Origin: Rhizobium sp. L43
GTDB taxonomy: Bacteria; Pseudomonadota; Alphaproteobacteria; Rhizobiales; Rhizobiaceae
Direction of reading: 5' to 3'
Assembly: GCF_002531725.1 (NCBI RefSeq)
Contig: NZ_NWSQ01000028.1
Span: 1 to 64,000, forward strand
Length of the DNA: 64,000 bases
The position numbers and the translations under genes were made by a program. Numbering within the stretch: position 1 is the stretch's first letter; each line of letters begins with the position of its first letter. The notes below the pieces were generated by a model, which saw only the letters and a program-made list of their open reading frames with translations, was not told where the DNA came from and searched no databases. Below are positions 43,603 through 52,226 of the stretch, in pieces.

Positions 43603-44589
43603 TCAACCGTTGCGAATGCGTGGATCGAGCCAGGCGAGCAGCAGGTCGGAGATCAGCGTGCCGATCAGCGTCAGCATGCTCATCAGCAGGATGAAGGTGC
43701 CGGCGAGATACATGTCCTGCGCAAACAGGGCGTTGAGCAGCAGCGGCCCGGTGATCGGCAGGCTGAGAACGATGGAGACCACCACCGAGCCGGAGACGAG
43801 GTGCGGCAACACCCAGCCGACGGTGGAGACGAACGGATTGAGCGCCACCCGCACCGGATATTTCAACAGCAGCCGGATTTCGCTCAAGCCCCGGGCGCGA
43901 GCCATGTCGACATAAGGCTTGTTGAGTTCGTCGAGCAGGTTGGCGCGCATGATGCGGATCAGCGCCGCGGTGGCGCCGGTGCCGAGAACGACGACCGGGA
44001 TCCACATATGCGACATGAGATCGCCGAGCTTGGCCCAGCTCCAGACGGCGTTGATATAGGCGGGTGAAAACAGCCCGCCGGTACTTTGGCCGAAATACTG
44101 TGCCGAAACATACATCAGCACCAGCGCCAGCAGGAAGTTCGGGATGGCGAGGCCGAGAAAGCCGAAGAAGGTGGCGAAATAATCGCCCAGTGAATATTGC
44201 CGCACCGCCGAATAGATGCCGATCGGAAAGGCCACCGCCCAGACGAAGAGCAGCGTGGTGACCGAGACCACCATCGTCAGGCCCATGCGGGCCCAGATCA
44301 GCTCGCTGACCGGCTTGTTCCAATCGAGGGACTGGCCGAAATCGCCGCGCAGCAGGATGCCGCTGATCCATTTCCAGTATTGCACCGCCCAGGGCTGATC
44401 GAGGCCATAACGTTCGCGCAGGCCGGCGATGACGCCGGGATCGATCGTTTCATTCTGGGAGGCCAGACGCGCCGTCATCGCGGTCAGGAAGTCGCCGGGC
44501 GGCAGCTGGATGATGATGAAGGTCACGACGGAGATCGCGAACATCATCGGGATCATGTAAAGTAGACGTCTGATGATGAAGCCGGCCAT
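43603..44589 (-). CDS. Opp/Dpp-type ABC transporter permease (OppB-like)
   Basis: A 328-residue permease with six helices. It starts MAGFIIRRLLYMIPMMFAIS, has the typical OppB segment LRERYGLDQPWAVQYWKWIS and the EAA loop YVDMARARGLSEIRLLLKYP. The ATG at 44589 has GGAG 7 bp upstream; a TTG two codons earlier is rejected. It forms the translocation channel with the OppC-like subunit. It follows the binding-protein gene by 102 bp, a gap that contains two inverted repeats. Confidence 0.93.
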   Translation of the reverse strand: MAGFIIRRLLYMIPMMFAISVVTFIIIQLPPGDFLTAMTARLASQNETIDPGVIAGLRERYGLDQPWAVQYWKWISGILLRGDFGQSLDWNKPVSELIWARMGLTMVVSVTTLLFVWAVAFPIGIYSAVRQYSLGDYFATFFGFLGLAIPNFLLALVLMYVSAQYFGQSTGGLFSPAYINAVWSWAKLGDLMSHMWIPVVVLGTGATAALIRIMRANLLDELNKPYVDMARARGLSEIRLLLKYPVRVALNPFVSTVGWVLPHLVSGSVVVSIVLSLPITGPLLLNALFAQDMYLAGTFILLMSMLTLIGTLISDLLLAWLDPRIRNG

Positions 44590-44604
44590 GGTCAAGCTCC
44601 TTCA

Positions 44605-44620
44605 ATCGGCGATCGCCGAT
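44605..44620. other. 16-bp perfect palindrome before the OppB-like gene
   Basis: ATCGGCGATCGCCGAT reads the same on both strands and lies 15 bp upstream of the permease start. It could form a short RNA stem that affects initiation or bind a protein. No family link is known to me. Confidence 0.5.
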
Positions 44621-44649
44621 CAGATGATTGGGACTGGGCTGGTGTCGAT

Positions 44650-44675
44650 GGGGTGGCGCCCGTAGACGCCATCCC
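44650..44675 (-). other. Intercistronic hairpin after the Opp-type binding-protein gene
   Basis: A nine-pair stem (GGGGTGGCG with CGCCATCCC, one G-U pair) with an 8-nt loop, 17 bp beyond the binding-protein stop. No T-run follows. Such hairpins often protect the upstream message so that binding protein is made in excess over permease. Confidence 0.55.
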
Positions 44676-44691
44676 TGTCGGTCGCGTTCCG

Positions 44692-46617
44692 TTATTGCTG
44701 GTAGTAGAAGGTCTCGGGCTTTGCCGGTCCCGGTGTCATGTAGAACGATGTGCTGGGAATGACCTTCGGGACATTGCGCATATTGGTCTTGACGATGCCG
44801 ACGCGGTCCGGCTCCAGGTTGGTGCCGATGACGTAGAATTCGTCACGGGTAATCGCCAGCAGCTCCTTCATCGCGGCGAGCTGCTTTTCGAGCGTCGGCG
44901 CTTCCTGCACCTGCCGGTAGAGATCCATCTGCTTCTTGGCGGCGGGGCTCGGTTCTTGCGCGTTCGGATCCTTGGGGTTCTGGTAATAGAGGCCCCAGGC
45001 CGTGGCGAAGCTCGATTCATATTCGTGCGGGAAATACCATTTGGGATCGAGCAGGCCGAGGAAGTCGTAGCCACCGCCGCCAACCCATCCAAGGCCGTCA
45101 TTCTCATTGTTCTGCAGGCGGGAGAAGATCAGCGAACGTTCGGCCGGGCGGGGCTGCATGTCGATGCCGACGGCCCGCCAGTAGCGCTGAATCATCTCGA
45201 GGGCGTCCACCTGGATCGGGCTTCCGGTCAAGGCGTCGATCGCGAAGGTGATCCGCTTGCCGTCCTGACCGAGGCGATAGCCTTCGGAGTCATGTTTGGT
45301 AAGGCCGGCCTTATCGAGATACTGATTGGCGAGATCGACATTATACTCCAGATACTGCGTCGCCATCTTCTCGTCGTAGAGCGCGGTGCCTTCACGCGGT
45401 GCTGCCTGATAAGGCTTGGCCTGTCCGGCATAGATCAGCTGGTTGAGCTCTTCGCGGTTGATGGCGTAGCTAAGGCCGATGCGGAAATCCTTGTTGGAAA
45501 AGACAGCGCGCAAGGCCGGATTCTTGTGGGTCTGGTTGAGGGTGATCAGCAGGGCGTTCGACCACGCCGGCCGAGCGATGAACAAGCCGTAGCCGCCTTT
45601 CTCCTGGTTCTGCACGATCACCGTACGGGCGTCGGTCGTCTCGATGAAGCGGTTCTGCATGTCGATTTCGCCGCTGATCGCCTTCAGAATGATCGCCTGG
45701 GTATCCTGCATCACATCGATAGTGATCCGATCGAAGTAAGGCAGCTGGTTTCCTGCGGTATCCACCTTGGCATAGTATGGATTGCGTTCAGCGACGACCT
45801 GGGTGGTGCCATTATAGGGCGCGGTCAACACCCAGGCATCGAGCGTTGGGCGGCCAAGATCGCGCCAGCGGCCGGGAAACCCGGTCTTGTTGTTGAAGAG
45901 CTGGACCCAGTCGGTTGCGCCGGCTGCCTTCACCAGGGCGTCGACGCCGTCGGGATTGAAATCCTTGTGAAATTGCTTGAGGTAGTGGGCTGGTGCGGCG
46001 GCCAGAATATCGGAGCCGCGCACAGTGGCCATGTTCATCAGAAACAGGCCGTTCGGCGCGGCAAATTTGAAGACAACCTTGTCGTCGGCGAGTTTTTCGA
46101 CCTTGACGGTCTCTCCGCCCCCGGTCAGCCAGTCGGGTGCTGCAGGCGTGATCTTGGTGTTGCGCAGCACGTTCTCGTTCCACCACACCAGATCGTCGGC
46201 GGTAAAGGGCTCGCCGTCCGACCAGCGCGTGCCTTCGCGCAGGGTGAAGGTATATTCGGTGGCGTTATCATTGACCTCGACGCTCTTCGCGATGTCGGGG
46301 ATCACCTCCGTCCATTCCGGATTCCAGCGGACCAGTCTGGTATAGCCGATCGAACGCTCGATCTCGCTGTCGCCGCCGCCAAAGGTCGCCGTGCGCCAGG
46401 TGCCGCCATAGGTGCCGACCGATTCAAGCGGCGTGAGCACCAGCGGTTCCTTGGGCAGCCGTTTTTCCACCGGCGGCAGCTTGCCGGCGTCGACCAGCGC
46501 CTTGAGGTCCGGCGACTCCTGAAAGCCGAATGCGGCGCCGGCCCAGCCGGCGCCAATGAGGATTGCCGCGGCAACTGTGGAAATAACCTGCCGCTGTAGA
46601 ATTCTAGCGTGCTGCAT
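44692..46617 (-). CDS. ABC transporter substrate-binding protein, family 5 (Opp type)
   Basis: A 641-residue periplasmic protein with a signal sequence (MQHARILQRQVISTVAAAIL, cleavage near GAAFG). Family 5 binding-protein features include YGGTWRTATFGGG, TLREGTRWSDGEPFTADDLV and FRIGLSYAINREELNQLIYA. Large family 5 members in rhizobia bind oligosaccharides as well as peptides, and GH39 and GH29 genes nearby favour a plant oligosaccharide. GGGAGGA precedes the ATG. It is the first gene of a ten-gene leftward operon, just downstream of LacI-type palindromes. Confidence 0.93.
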   Translation of the reverse strand: MQHARILQRQVISTVAAAILIGAGWAGAAFGFQESPDLKALVDAGKLPPVEKRLPKEPLVLTPLESVGTYGGTWRTATFGGGDSEIERSIGYTRLVRWNPEWTEVIPDIAKSVEVNDNATEYTFTLREGTRWSDGEPFTADDLVWWNENVLRNTKITPAAPDWLTGGGETVKVEKLADDKVVFKFAAPNGLFLMNMATVRGSDILAAAPAHYLKQFHKDFNPDGVDALVKAAGATDWVQLFNNKTGFPGRWRDLGRPTLDAWVLTAPYNGTTQVVAERNPYYAKVDTAGNQLPYFDRITIDVMQDTQAIILKAISGEIDMQNRFIETTDARTVIVQNQEKGGYGLFIARPAWSNALLITLNQTHKNPALRAVFSNKDFRIGLSYAINREELNQLIYAGQAKPYQAAPREGTALYDEKMATQYLEYNVDLANQYLDKAGLTKHDSEGYRLGQDGKRITFAIDALTGSPIQVDALEMIQRYWRAVGIDMQPRPAERSLIFSRLQNNENDGLGWVGGGGYDFLGLLDPKWYFPHEYESSFATAWGLYYQNPKDPNAQEPSPAAKKQMDLYRQVQEAPTLEKQLAAMKELLAITRDEFYVIGTNLEPDRVGIVKTNMRNVPKVIPSTSFYMTPGPAKPETFYYQQ

Positions 46618-46645
46618 ACCGTCCTCCCAATGTTCTGCTCTAGGT

Positions 46646-46685
46646 TATCGTTAACGTATTCTCCTCTTCCCCAAACGTTAACGTT
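46646..46685. promoter_or_regulatory. LacI-type operator palindromes in the divergent Opp / lacI promoter
   Basis: CGTTAACG sits at 46649-46656 within TATCGTTAACGTAT. A second, perfect 12-bp palindrome AACGTTAACGTT lies at 46674-46685, with centres 27 bp apart. A looser third copy (TTATCGTTATCG) occurs near 46766-46777. Central-CG palindromes are typical LacI-family sites, so they are the likely targets of the adjacent regulator. Confidence 0.7.
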
Positions 46686-46808
46686 ACCGTACATTCTTGT
46701 CAAAGAGATTCTTCTCGCCTTATGCTGACCGCGAATATCCTTGGCTTTCCGGGAAATCATGTTAGTTATCGTTATCGTAATTCCTGTACATCCGAAGAGA
46801 TCGCGCCG

Positions 46809-47816
46809 TTGAGCCGCCCCAAAGAACCAGACTCCAAAATCACCATCGCCGACGTCGCCCGCGCCGCAGGCGTGTCGCCGATGACGGTGTCGCGCGTGCT
46901 CAACGATCAGGGCGGCGCCAGCGCCGAGACCACCCAACGCATTCTTTCAGCCGCGAACGAGCTCAACTATCGGCCCAATCCCTTCGCACGCGGATTGCGG
47001 TCCGATCGGTCGAAGACCATCGGTCTTCTTGTTCCCGACATCACCAATCCGTTCTTTCCTGAAGTCATCCGGGGCGCCGAGGATGCGGCAAGTGCTGCCG
47101 GCTACAATCTGCTGCTCTCCAATGTCGTCGAAAACAGCAAGCGGGAAGAAGAACTCATCGAGACGCTGCTCAGGCATCGGGTCGACGGCATCATCGTCTG
47201 CAGCGCGCGACTGCCCGATGCCGCCCTCCACAAGGCGCTGGCGCCCCACCGGGCCGTGGTGCTCATTAACCGCGAGGCGCCCAACGAGGTCGCCGGGACG
47301 ATCGTCACCGATTACGAGACCGGCGCGTCGCGCGCCATCGATCATCTGGTCGAGCGCGGCCGGCGCAAGATCGCGATCGTCGCCGGACCGCGCAGTTCCT
47401 TCGGCGGCAAGAGCCGCCTCGTCGGCATTCGCAAGACACTGGCGTCTCACGGGCTCAAGGCGGAAGGCCTCGTTTATTGCGACCCCACGGCGGCCGGCGG
47501 ACAGACGGCGGCGGCGCAATTGCTGGCCGAGACGCCCGGCATCGATGCCCTTGTCTGCTACAACGACCTCAATGCGATCGGCGCCATGAAGACCTGCCGG
47601 GCCGCCGGCATTTCGATCCCCGGGCAGATCGCGCTGATCGGCTTCGACGACATTCCGACGGCCGAACTGCTGTCACCGGCGCTTACCACGCTCCGGGTGC
47701 AGAAGCGGGAAATGGGGGAGGAAGCCGTGCGCCTTCTGCTCAGCCGCATCGCCACCAGAAACCGCCAGCACGGCATCGTCATCGTGCCGGAGCTCATCGT
47801 CCGCGAAACGACCTGA
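46809..47816 (+). CDS. LacI family transcriptional regulator (Opp/GH29 locus)
   Basis: A ~335-residue regulator. The LacI helix-turn-helix begins KITIADVARAAGVSPMTVSR and is followed by the hinge NYRPNPFARGLRS and a periplasmic-binding-like domain (IGLLVPDITNPFFPEVIRGA ... IALIGFDDIPTAELL). The start is uncertain. A TTG at 46809 puts the helix-turn-helix at the usual distance and leaves the operator-like repeats outside the gene; ATG 46722 would add 29 atypical residues. It is divergent from the Opp operon and 27 bp before the fucosidase gene, and probably represses both until an oligosaccharide or sugar is present. Confidence 0.88.
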   Translation: MSRPKEPDSKITIADVARAAGVSPMTVSRVLNDQGGASAETTQRILSAANELNYRPNPFARGLRSDRSKTIGLLVPDITNPFFPEVIRGAEDAASAAGYNLLLSNVVENSKREEELIETLLRHRVDGIIVCSARLPDAALHKALAPHRAVVLINREAPNEVAGTIVTDYETGASRAIDHLVERGRRKIAIVAGPRSSFGGKSRLVGIRKTLASHGLKAEGLVYCDPTAAGGQTAAAQLLAETPGIDALVCYNDLNAIGAMKTCRAAGISIPGQIALIGFDDIPTAELLSPALTTLRVQKREMGEEAVRLLLSRIATRNRQHGIVIVPELIVRETT

Positions 47817-47843
47817 TTCCAATCCCAACAGGAGGAATATCCC

Positions 47844-49181
47844 ATGGATGGCGACAATCTGCAGTCACTGGCCCTGCCCGAGGAGAAGAAGGCCTGGTTC
47901 GTCCACGACCGGTTCGGCATGTTCGTGCATTGGGGGCTCTATGCCCTGCCGGCGCGTCATGAATGGGTCAAAAGCCGGGAAGAACTGAACGACGCCGACT
48001 ACCAGAAATATTTCGATCATTTCGATCCCGATCTCTACGACCCCCGCGAATGGGCGAGACGCGCGAAAGCTGCCGGCATGAAATATGTGGTGCTGACGAC
48101 CAAGCACCATGAAGGCTTCTGCCTCTGGGACACCAAGGCCACCGACTTCAAGGTGACCAACACGCCTTACGGAAAAGATCTGCTGCGCCCCTTCGTCGAC
48201 GCCTTCCGCGCCGAGGGCTTGAGGATCGGATTCTACTATTCGCTGATCGACTGGCATCATCCCGACTTCACGGTCGATCCGCGCCACCCGCAGCGCAATC
48301 ATCCCGACGCCTCGAAGATCAACGAAGGCCGGGATATCAGCCGCTATGCCGCCTTCATGCGCGAACAGGTGCGTGAGTTGCTGACCGAGTTCGGCCGGAT
48401 CGACATCATGTGGTTCGATTTCAGCTATCCGCAATGGAAGCTCGGCGACCTGGTCGGAAAGGGCCATCAGGATTGGGAAAGCGAGAAACTCGTGCGCCTG
48501 GTGCGCGAGCTTGCTCCCGAGATCATCATCAACAACCGGCTCGACCTTGCCGGTCTGCAGCCCGATATCGTCACGCCGGAGCAATATATGCCGCGCGCCT
48601 GGCCGAAGCGCGACGGCAGGCGCGTCGTCTGGGAGGCGTGCCAGACGCTCAGCGGCTCCTGGGGCTATCACCGTGACGAGGACACCTGGAAAAGCACCGA
48701 GCAACTGGTGCAGATGCTGGTCGGCACCGTTGCCATCGGCGGGAATCTCTTGATGAATGTCGGGCCGACGGCACGCGGTACGCTCGATCACCGCGCGATA
48801 TCGGCGCTTTCAGCCTACGAGGAGTGGATGGCGCTGCACGAGCGCAGCATCGTCGGCTGCACCCAGTCCGACTTCGCCGCCCCGCCCGATTGCCGCCTGA
48901 CCCAGAACGGCGACCGCCTCTATATCCACCTTTTCAACTGGCCCTATAAGCATCTGCATTTCGATGCGCTGGCCGGGAAAATCGAATATGCGCAATTCCT
49001 GCACGATGCCAGCGAGGTCACTTGGCTGCGCCCGTCTGCCAATACGTTATGGGCGAACACCCAGTTCCCCGTCGGCGAGGACGAGCTGACATTCGTCCTG
49101 CCGGTGCGCCGCCCCAAGGTCGTCGTCCCGGTTATCGAGGTCAAGCTCAAGGCGGGGAGTGCCGCCAGCCTTCAGGATTGA
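47844..49181 (+). CDS. Alpha-L-fucosidase, glycoside hydrolase family 29
   Basis: A 445-residue enzyme. FGMFVHWGLYALPARHEWV, VVLTTKHHEGFCLWD (substrate-binding His pair) and IDIMWFDFSYP with the nucleophile Asp192 are GH29 hallmarks; LLMNVGPTARGTLD closes the barrel, and a beta-sandwich follows. There is no signal peptide, so it should cut fucose from oligosaccharides already imported, for example fucosylated xyloglucan or glycoprotein fragments. AGGAGGA lies before the ATG. It is co-directional with and close to the LacI gene. Confidence 0.92.
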   Translation: MDGDNLQSLALPEEKKAWFVHDRFGMFVHWGLYALPARHEWVKSREELNDADYQKYFDHFDPDLYDPREWARRAKAAGMKYVVLTTKHHEGFCLWDTKATDFKVTNTPYGKDLLRPFVDAFRAEGLRIGFYYSLIDWHHPDFTVDPRHPQRNHPDASKINEGRDISRYAAFMREQVRELLTEFGRIDIMWFDFSYPQWKLGDLVGKGHQDWESEKLVRLVRELAPEIIINNRLDLAGLQPDIVTPEQYMPRAWPKRDGRRVVWEACQTLSGSWGYHRDEDTWKSTEQLVQMLVGTVAIGGNLLMNVGPTARGTLDHRAISALSAYEEWMALHERSIVGCTQSDFAAPPDCRLTQNGDRLYIHLFNWPYKHLHFDALAGKIEYAQFLHDASEVTWLRPSANTLWANTQFPVGEDELTFVLPVRRPKVVVPVIEVKLKAGSAASLQD

Positions 49182-49219
49182 AGACTGCTGACGCCGTTAA
49201 GCGGTCGAGCCATGCCCGC

Positions 49220-50362
49220 TCAGGAGAACGGCGCGGTCGGTCCCGCTGCGGGACTGGTGAACCAGCGCGGTCCCTCGGCGGTCATATAGATATGGTCCTC
49301 CAGCCGGACCCCGAATTTTTCGGGAAAGACGATCATCGGTTCGTTGGAAAAACACATGCCGGCGGCAAGCGGCGTATCGTTGCCGCGAACGATGTAGGGC
49401 TCCTCGTGAATCTCCAACCCGAGACCATGTCCGGCGCGATGCGGCAATCCCGGCAGGCGGTAATCGGGGCCGAGGGAGTGTCTGGCGAGCACCGCGCGGG
49501 CCGCATCGTCGAGATTTGAACAGGCCGCACCGATCCGGGCTGCGTCGAACACAGCCTGCTGCGCCTCGCGTTCGATCCACCAGGCGCGTTCGAAGGCGCT
49601 GTCGCCGGCCTCCAGCACATAGGTTCTGGTGAGATCGGAATGATAACCGTCGATCCGGCAGCCGGTATCGACGAGAATGACGTCGCCGCGGCCGAGGATC
49701 TGATCGCCGTCGGCGCCGTGCGGCAGCGAGGTCGCTAGCCCGAAGGACACGATGCAGAAAGTCGAGCCGTCATCGGCGCCGGCCTGGCGATGCCGGCGAT
49801 CGATGAAATCGACCACCTCGGATGATCTGATGCCCGGCTTCAACAGCGCATGCACCTGCCTGTGGACGTCGAGCGTCAGGTTCATCGCATATTGAATGAG
49901 GGCGATCTCGGCGGCCGATTTAATGCGCCGCAGGTCGCGGATCAGCCGGCCGCCATCGGCGAGCCGTTCGGCGCCCATCGCCGCTGCCAAGGCATGATAG
50001 AAGAACAGCGGCAGACCATCGTCGAGGGCAAGCCCGCCGTCTTGGCCGACAAGGCGGGCAACGAGCGCGGCGCTGTTCTCCTCCTCTTCCCAGACCAGGA
50101 TTTCCCCCGGCAGATGCGGCAGCGTTTCGACGCGGCTGCGCTCGAAACCGGGAACGATGTAGGAAATGGCGGTGGGTGTGATCAGCGCGCCGAGGAACCT
50201 TTCGCTCGGATGCCAGACGAGCCCGGTGAAGTAGCGCAGACTTTCGGTCGGGCCGAGAAGCACGCCGGCTAGTCCTTCGGCTTCGATCGCTTCTCGAAGA
50301 CGGGTGAGACGGGTCTGCCGTTCGTCATCCGTGATGCGGGGTATAGGGTGCTGCCACGACAT
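49220..50362 (-). CDS. M24 family metallopeptidase (Xaa-Pro aminopeptidase-like)
   Basis: A 380-residue protein with a creatinase-like N-terminal domain and a pita-bread catalytic domain. The five metal ligands are visible in VDTG, HSDLTRTY, AGHGLGLEIHEEP, CFSNEP and VRLEDHIYMT. M24 enzymes remove residues before proline (or act as creatinases). It follows the GntR-type regulator by 50 bp and lies next to a hydroxyproline-type lyase gene, so it may release proline or hydroxyproline from short plant peptides. It converges with the fucosidase gene. Confidence 0.9.
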   Translation of the reverse strand: MSWQHPIPRITDDERQTRLTRLREAIEAEGLAGVLLGPTESLRYFTGLVWHPSERFLGALITPTAISYIVPGFERSRVETLPHLPGEILVWEEEENSAALVARLVGQDGGLALDDGLPLFFYHALAAAMGAERLADGGRLIRDLRRIKSAAEIALIQYAMNLTLDVHRQVHALLKPGIRSSEVVDFIDRRHRQAGADDGSTFCIVSFGLATSLPHGADGDQILGRGDVILVDTGCRIDGYHSDLTRTYVLEAGDSAFERAWWIEREAQQAVFDAARIGAACSNLDDAARAVLARHSLGPDYRLPGLPHRAGHGLGLEIHEEPYIVRGNDTPLAAGMCFSNEPMIVFPEKFGVRLEDHIYMTAEGPRWFTSPAAGPTAPFS

Positions 50363-50412
50363 GTCGTTTTCCTGTTCTTACCGTTTCTGCTTCCCTCGCC
50401 CCGGCCAGCGCT

Positions 50413-51117
50413 TCAGGTCAGGGCGATCGCCACCGGCCGGTCGAGGTCGCGGGCGATATAGTCCTGGATCTGGCGGACGATCTGGCCGGCATGAGCGATC
50501 GCCAGCCGGTCGGCCCGCTCGGCGTCGCCGGCCTCGATGGCGGCGATCATTTCCTCGTGTTCGTCGACATATTGGCGCGGCAGGCGGTCGTCGAAGGTCG
50601 AATAATACAAGCGAAGGATGCGCCGGCCTTCGTCGAGCAGCCTGGCGAAGAAGGTCGTATAATAGGAATTGCCGGCAAGCTCGGCGATCGCCACGTGAAA
50701 TTCGCGGTTCGCCTCGATCATCGCATAGGCGTCGCGCGCGGCAACGGCGTCGGCGAAATCCTTCTGATGCAGGCGGATGGTCTTCATGATTGCCTCATTC
50801 CGCCGTTGGGCGGCCCCGCGGGTGGTCACCCGGTACATCAGCGTCAGCGCTTCGAAATAGGTGGGCAGGCTTGCGAAATCGATCATCGCGACGATCGTGT
50901 TCCGGTTCGGCAGTGTCGTGACGAGCCCCTCGGCGGCAAGCCGCAACAGCGCCTCGCGAATAGGAGTCCTCGACATGCCGAAGCGTTCCGACAGTCGAAC
51001 CTCGTCGAGCGGACTGCCGGGCTCCAGCGCCATCGACAGGATTTCCCGGCGCAGCGTGACATAGACGCTCTGCGTGCCGGAGCCCCGTACCCGCACATTT
51101 TCCGCGTCGTTCTGCAT
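50413..51117 (-). CDS. GntR family transcriptional regulator (FadR/FCD type)
   Basis: A 234-residue regulator. The N-terminal winged helix-turn-helix reads VYVTLRREILSMALEPGSPL, then LSERFGMSRTPIREALLRLA. The C-terminal all-helical FCD domain holds REFHVAIAELAGNSYYTTFF and a late metal-site His in DEHEEMIAAIEAG. The ATG at 51117 has GGGGAGGG 6 bp before; the upstream ATG at 51135 lies in front of that site. It is divergent from the DHDPS-family gene and co-directional with the M24 peptidase, so it probably controls both. Hydroxyproline catabolism in Sinorhizobium is controlled by a GntR protein (HypR), a possible parallel. Confidence 0.9.
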   Translation of the reverse strand: MQNDAENVRVRGSGTQSVYVTLRREILSMALEPGSPLDEVRLSERFGMSRTPIREALLRLAAEGLVTTLPNRNTIVAMIDFASLPTYFEALTLMYRVTTRGAAQRRNEAIMKTIRLHQKDFADAVAARDAYAMIEANREFHVAIAELAGNSYYTTFFARLLDEGRRILRLYYSTFDDRLPRQYVDEHEEMIAAIEAGDAERADRLAIAHAGQIVRQIQDYIARDLDRPVAIALT

Positions 51118-51267
51118 CCGTCCCTCCCCTGTCATGACAGCCTTGTATGGCGTTTTCGCCGATTCCCGCAACGACAGTCTTCCGCCTGCAAATTTCCGGA
51201 TCGCGCCGGATTGAGTCTTGTCGACAGTTTGTATATAACGAAACCAATCTTAACGGAGTTTCGATCG

Positions 51268-52179
51268 ATGACAACAGGATGGAAGGGCGTATTCCCCGCC
51301 GTAACGACCCAATTCAACGAAGATCTATCCGTGGATCTGACCGCGACCCAGCGCGTCCAGGACGCGCTGGTGACCGACGGCGTCAACGGGCTGATCGTCA
51401 TGGGCACCTGCGGCGAGAACAATTCGCTCGATCCCGATGAGAAGCGCACCATCCTGAAAGCCGCCGTCGAGGTCGTCAACGGCCGCGTTCCGGTTGTGAC
51501 CGGCGTCTCCGAATTCGACACGCGCCGCGCCGTCGCCTATGCCCGCGACGCCGAAAAACTCGGCGCCGACGGCCTGATGCTGCTGCCGGCCATGGTCTAT
51601 GTACCGAAGCCGGAAGAGCTGATCGCGCATTTCCGCACCGTCGCCGAAGCGACCTCGCTGCCGATCATGCTCTACAACAACCCGCCGGCCTACCGCGTCA
51701 ACATCGGCGCCGATGTGCTGAAGGTGCTTGCCGACGTGCCGAATATCAAGGCGGTCAAGGAAAGCGCACCGGATCCGCGCCGCTTCACCGATCTCATCAA
51801 TGAATTCGGCGATCGTTTCGATATCTTCGCCGGCCTCGACGACGTCGCGCTCGAAGGCCTGATGCTCGGCGCCAAGGGCTGGGTCTCCGGCCTGACCAGC
51901 GCTTTCCCGCAGGAATCCGTGCAGCTGGTTGCCGCCGCCGAACGCGGCGACTGGGAAGAGGCCCGCAAGATCTATCGCTGGTTCATGCCGCTTCTGCATC
52001 TCGATGCCGAGCATGACCTCGTGCAGTCGATCAAACTTGCCGAGCAGATCATGGGCCGCGGCTCCGAACGGGTGCGCATGCCGCGCATGCCGCTTTCCGG
52101 CGCGCGCCGCGCCGAGGTCACCGCCATGGTCGAGAAGGCCGCTGCCACGCGCCCCTCGAATATCCGCCAGGCTGCCTGA
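51268..52179 (+). CDS. DHDPS/NAL family lyase, probable 1-pyrroline-4-hydroxy-2-carboxylate deaminase
   Basis: A 303-residue (beta/alpha)8 class I aldolase-fold protein. The Schiff-base Lys164 (IKAVKESAPDPRR) and Tyr136 (IMLYNNPPAY) are in place, and GTCGENNSL replaces the GTTGE of dihydrodipicolinate synthase. Its opening (GWKGVFPAVTTQFNEDLSVD) and the segments IYRWFMPLLHLDAEHDLVQS and GSERVRMPRMPLSG resemble deaminases of trans-4-hydroxyproline breakdown (HypD/LhpC) as I remember them. It is divergent from a GntR regulator. Identity as a DHDPS-family enzyme is firm; the hydroxyproline assignment is moderate. The ATG has GGAG 10 bp upstream. Confidence 0.8.
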   Translation: MTTGWKGVFPAVTTQFNEDLSVDLTATQRVQDALVTDGVNGLIVMGTCGENNSLDPDEKRTILKAAVEVVNGRVPVVTGVSEFDTRRAVAYARDAEKLGADGLMLLPAMVYVPKPEELIAHFRTVAEATSLPIMLYNNPPAYRVNIGADVLKVLADVPNIKAVKESAPDPRRFTDLINEFGDRFDIFAGLDDVALEGLMLGAKGWVSGLTSAFPQESVQLVAAAERGDWEEARKIYRWFMPLLHLDAEHDLVQSIKLAEQIMGRGSERVRMPRMPLSGARRAEVTAMVEKAAATRPSNIRQAA

Positions 52180-52189
52180 GACACAATGG

Positions 52190-52220
52190 GGCCGGCAAGC
52201 GTCGACTGCCGCTGCCGGCC
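52190..52220. terminator. Probable bidirectional terminator between convergent genes
   Basis: GGCCGGCAAGCG and CGCTGCCGGCC form an 11-pair stem with one bulged A and a short loop, placed between the convergent DHDPS-family and lacI stops. T-tracts are weak on both sides, so efficiency is uncertain. Confidence 0.55.
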
Positions 52221-52226
52221 TTACCT

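Noticed and set aside
51226..51245. A GT-N5-AC element in TTTGTATATAACGAAA before the DHDPS-family gene as a FadR/GntR operator
   Set aside because: The arms are too short and the symmetry too poor to support a site without conservation data.
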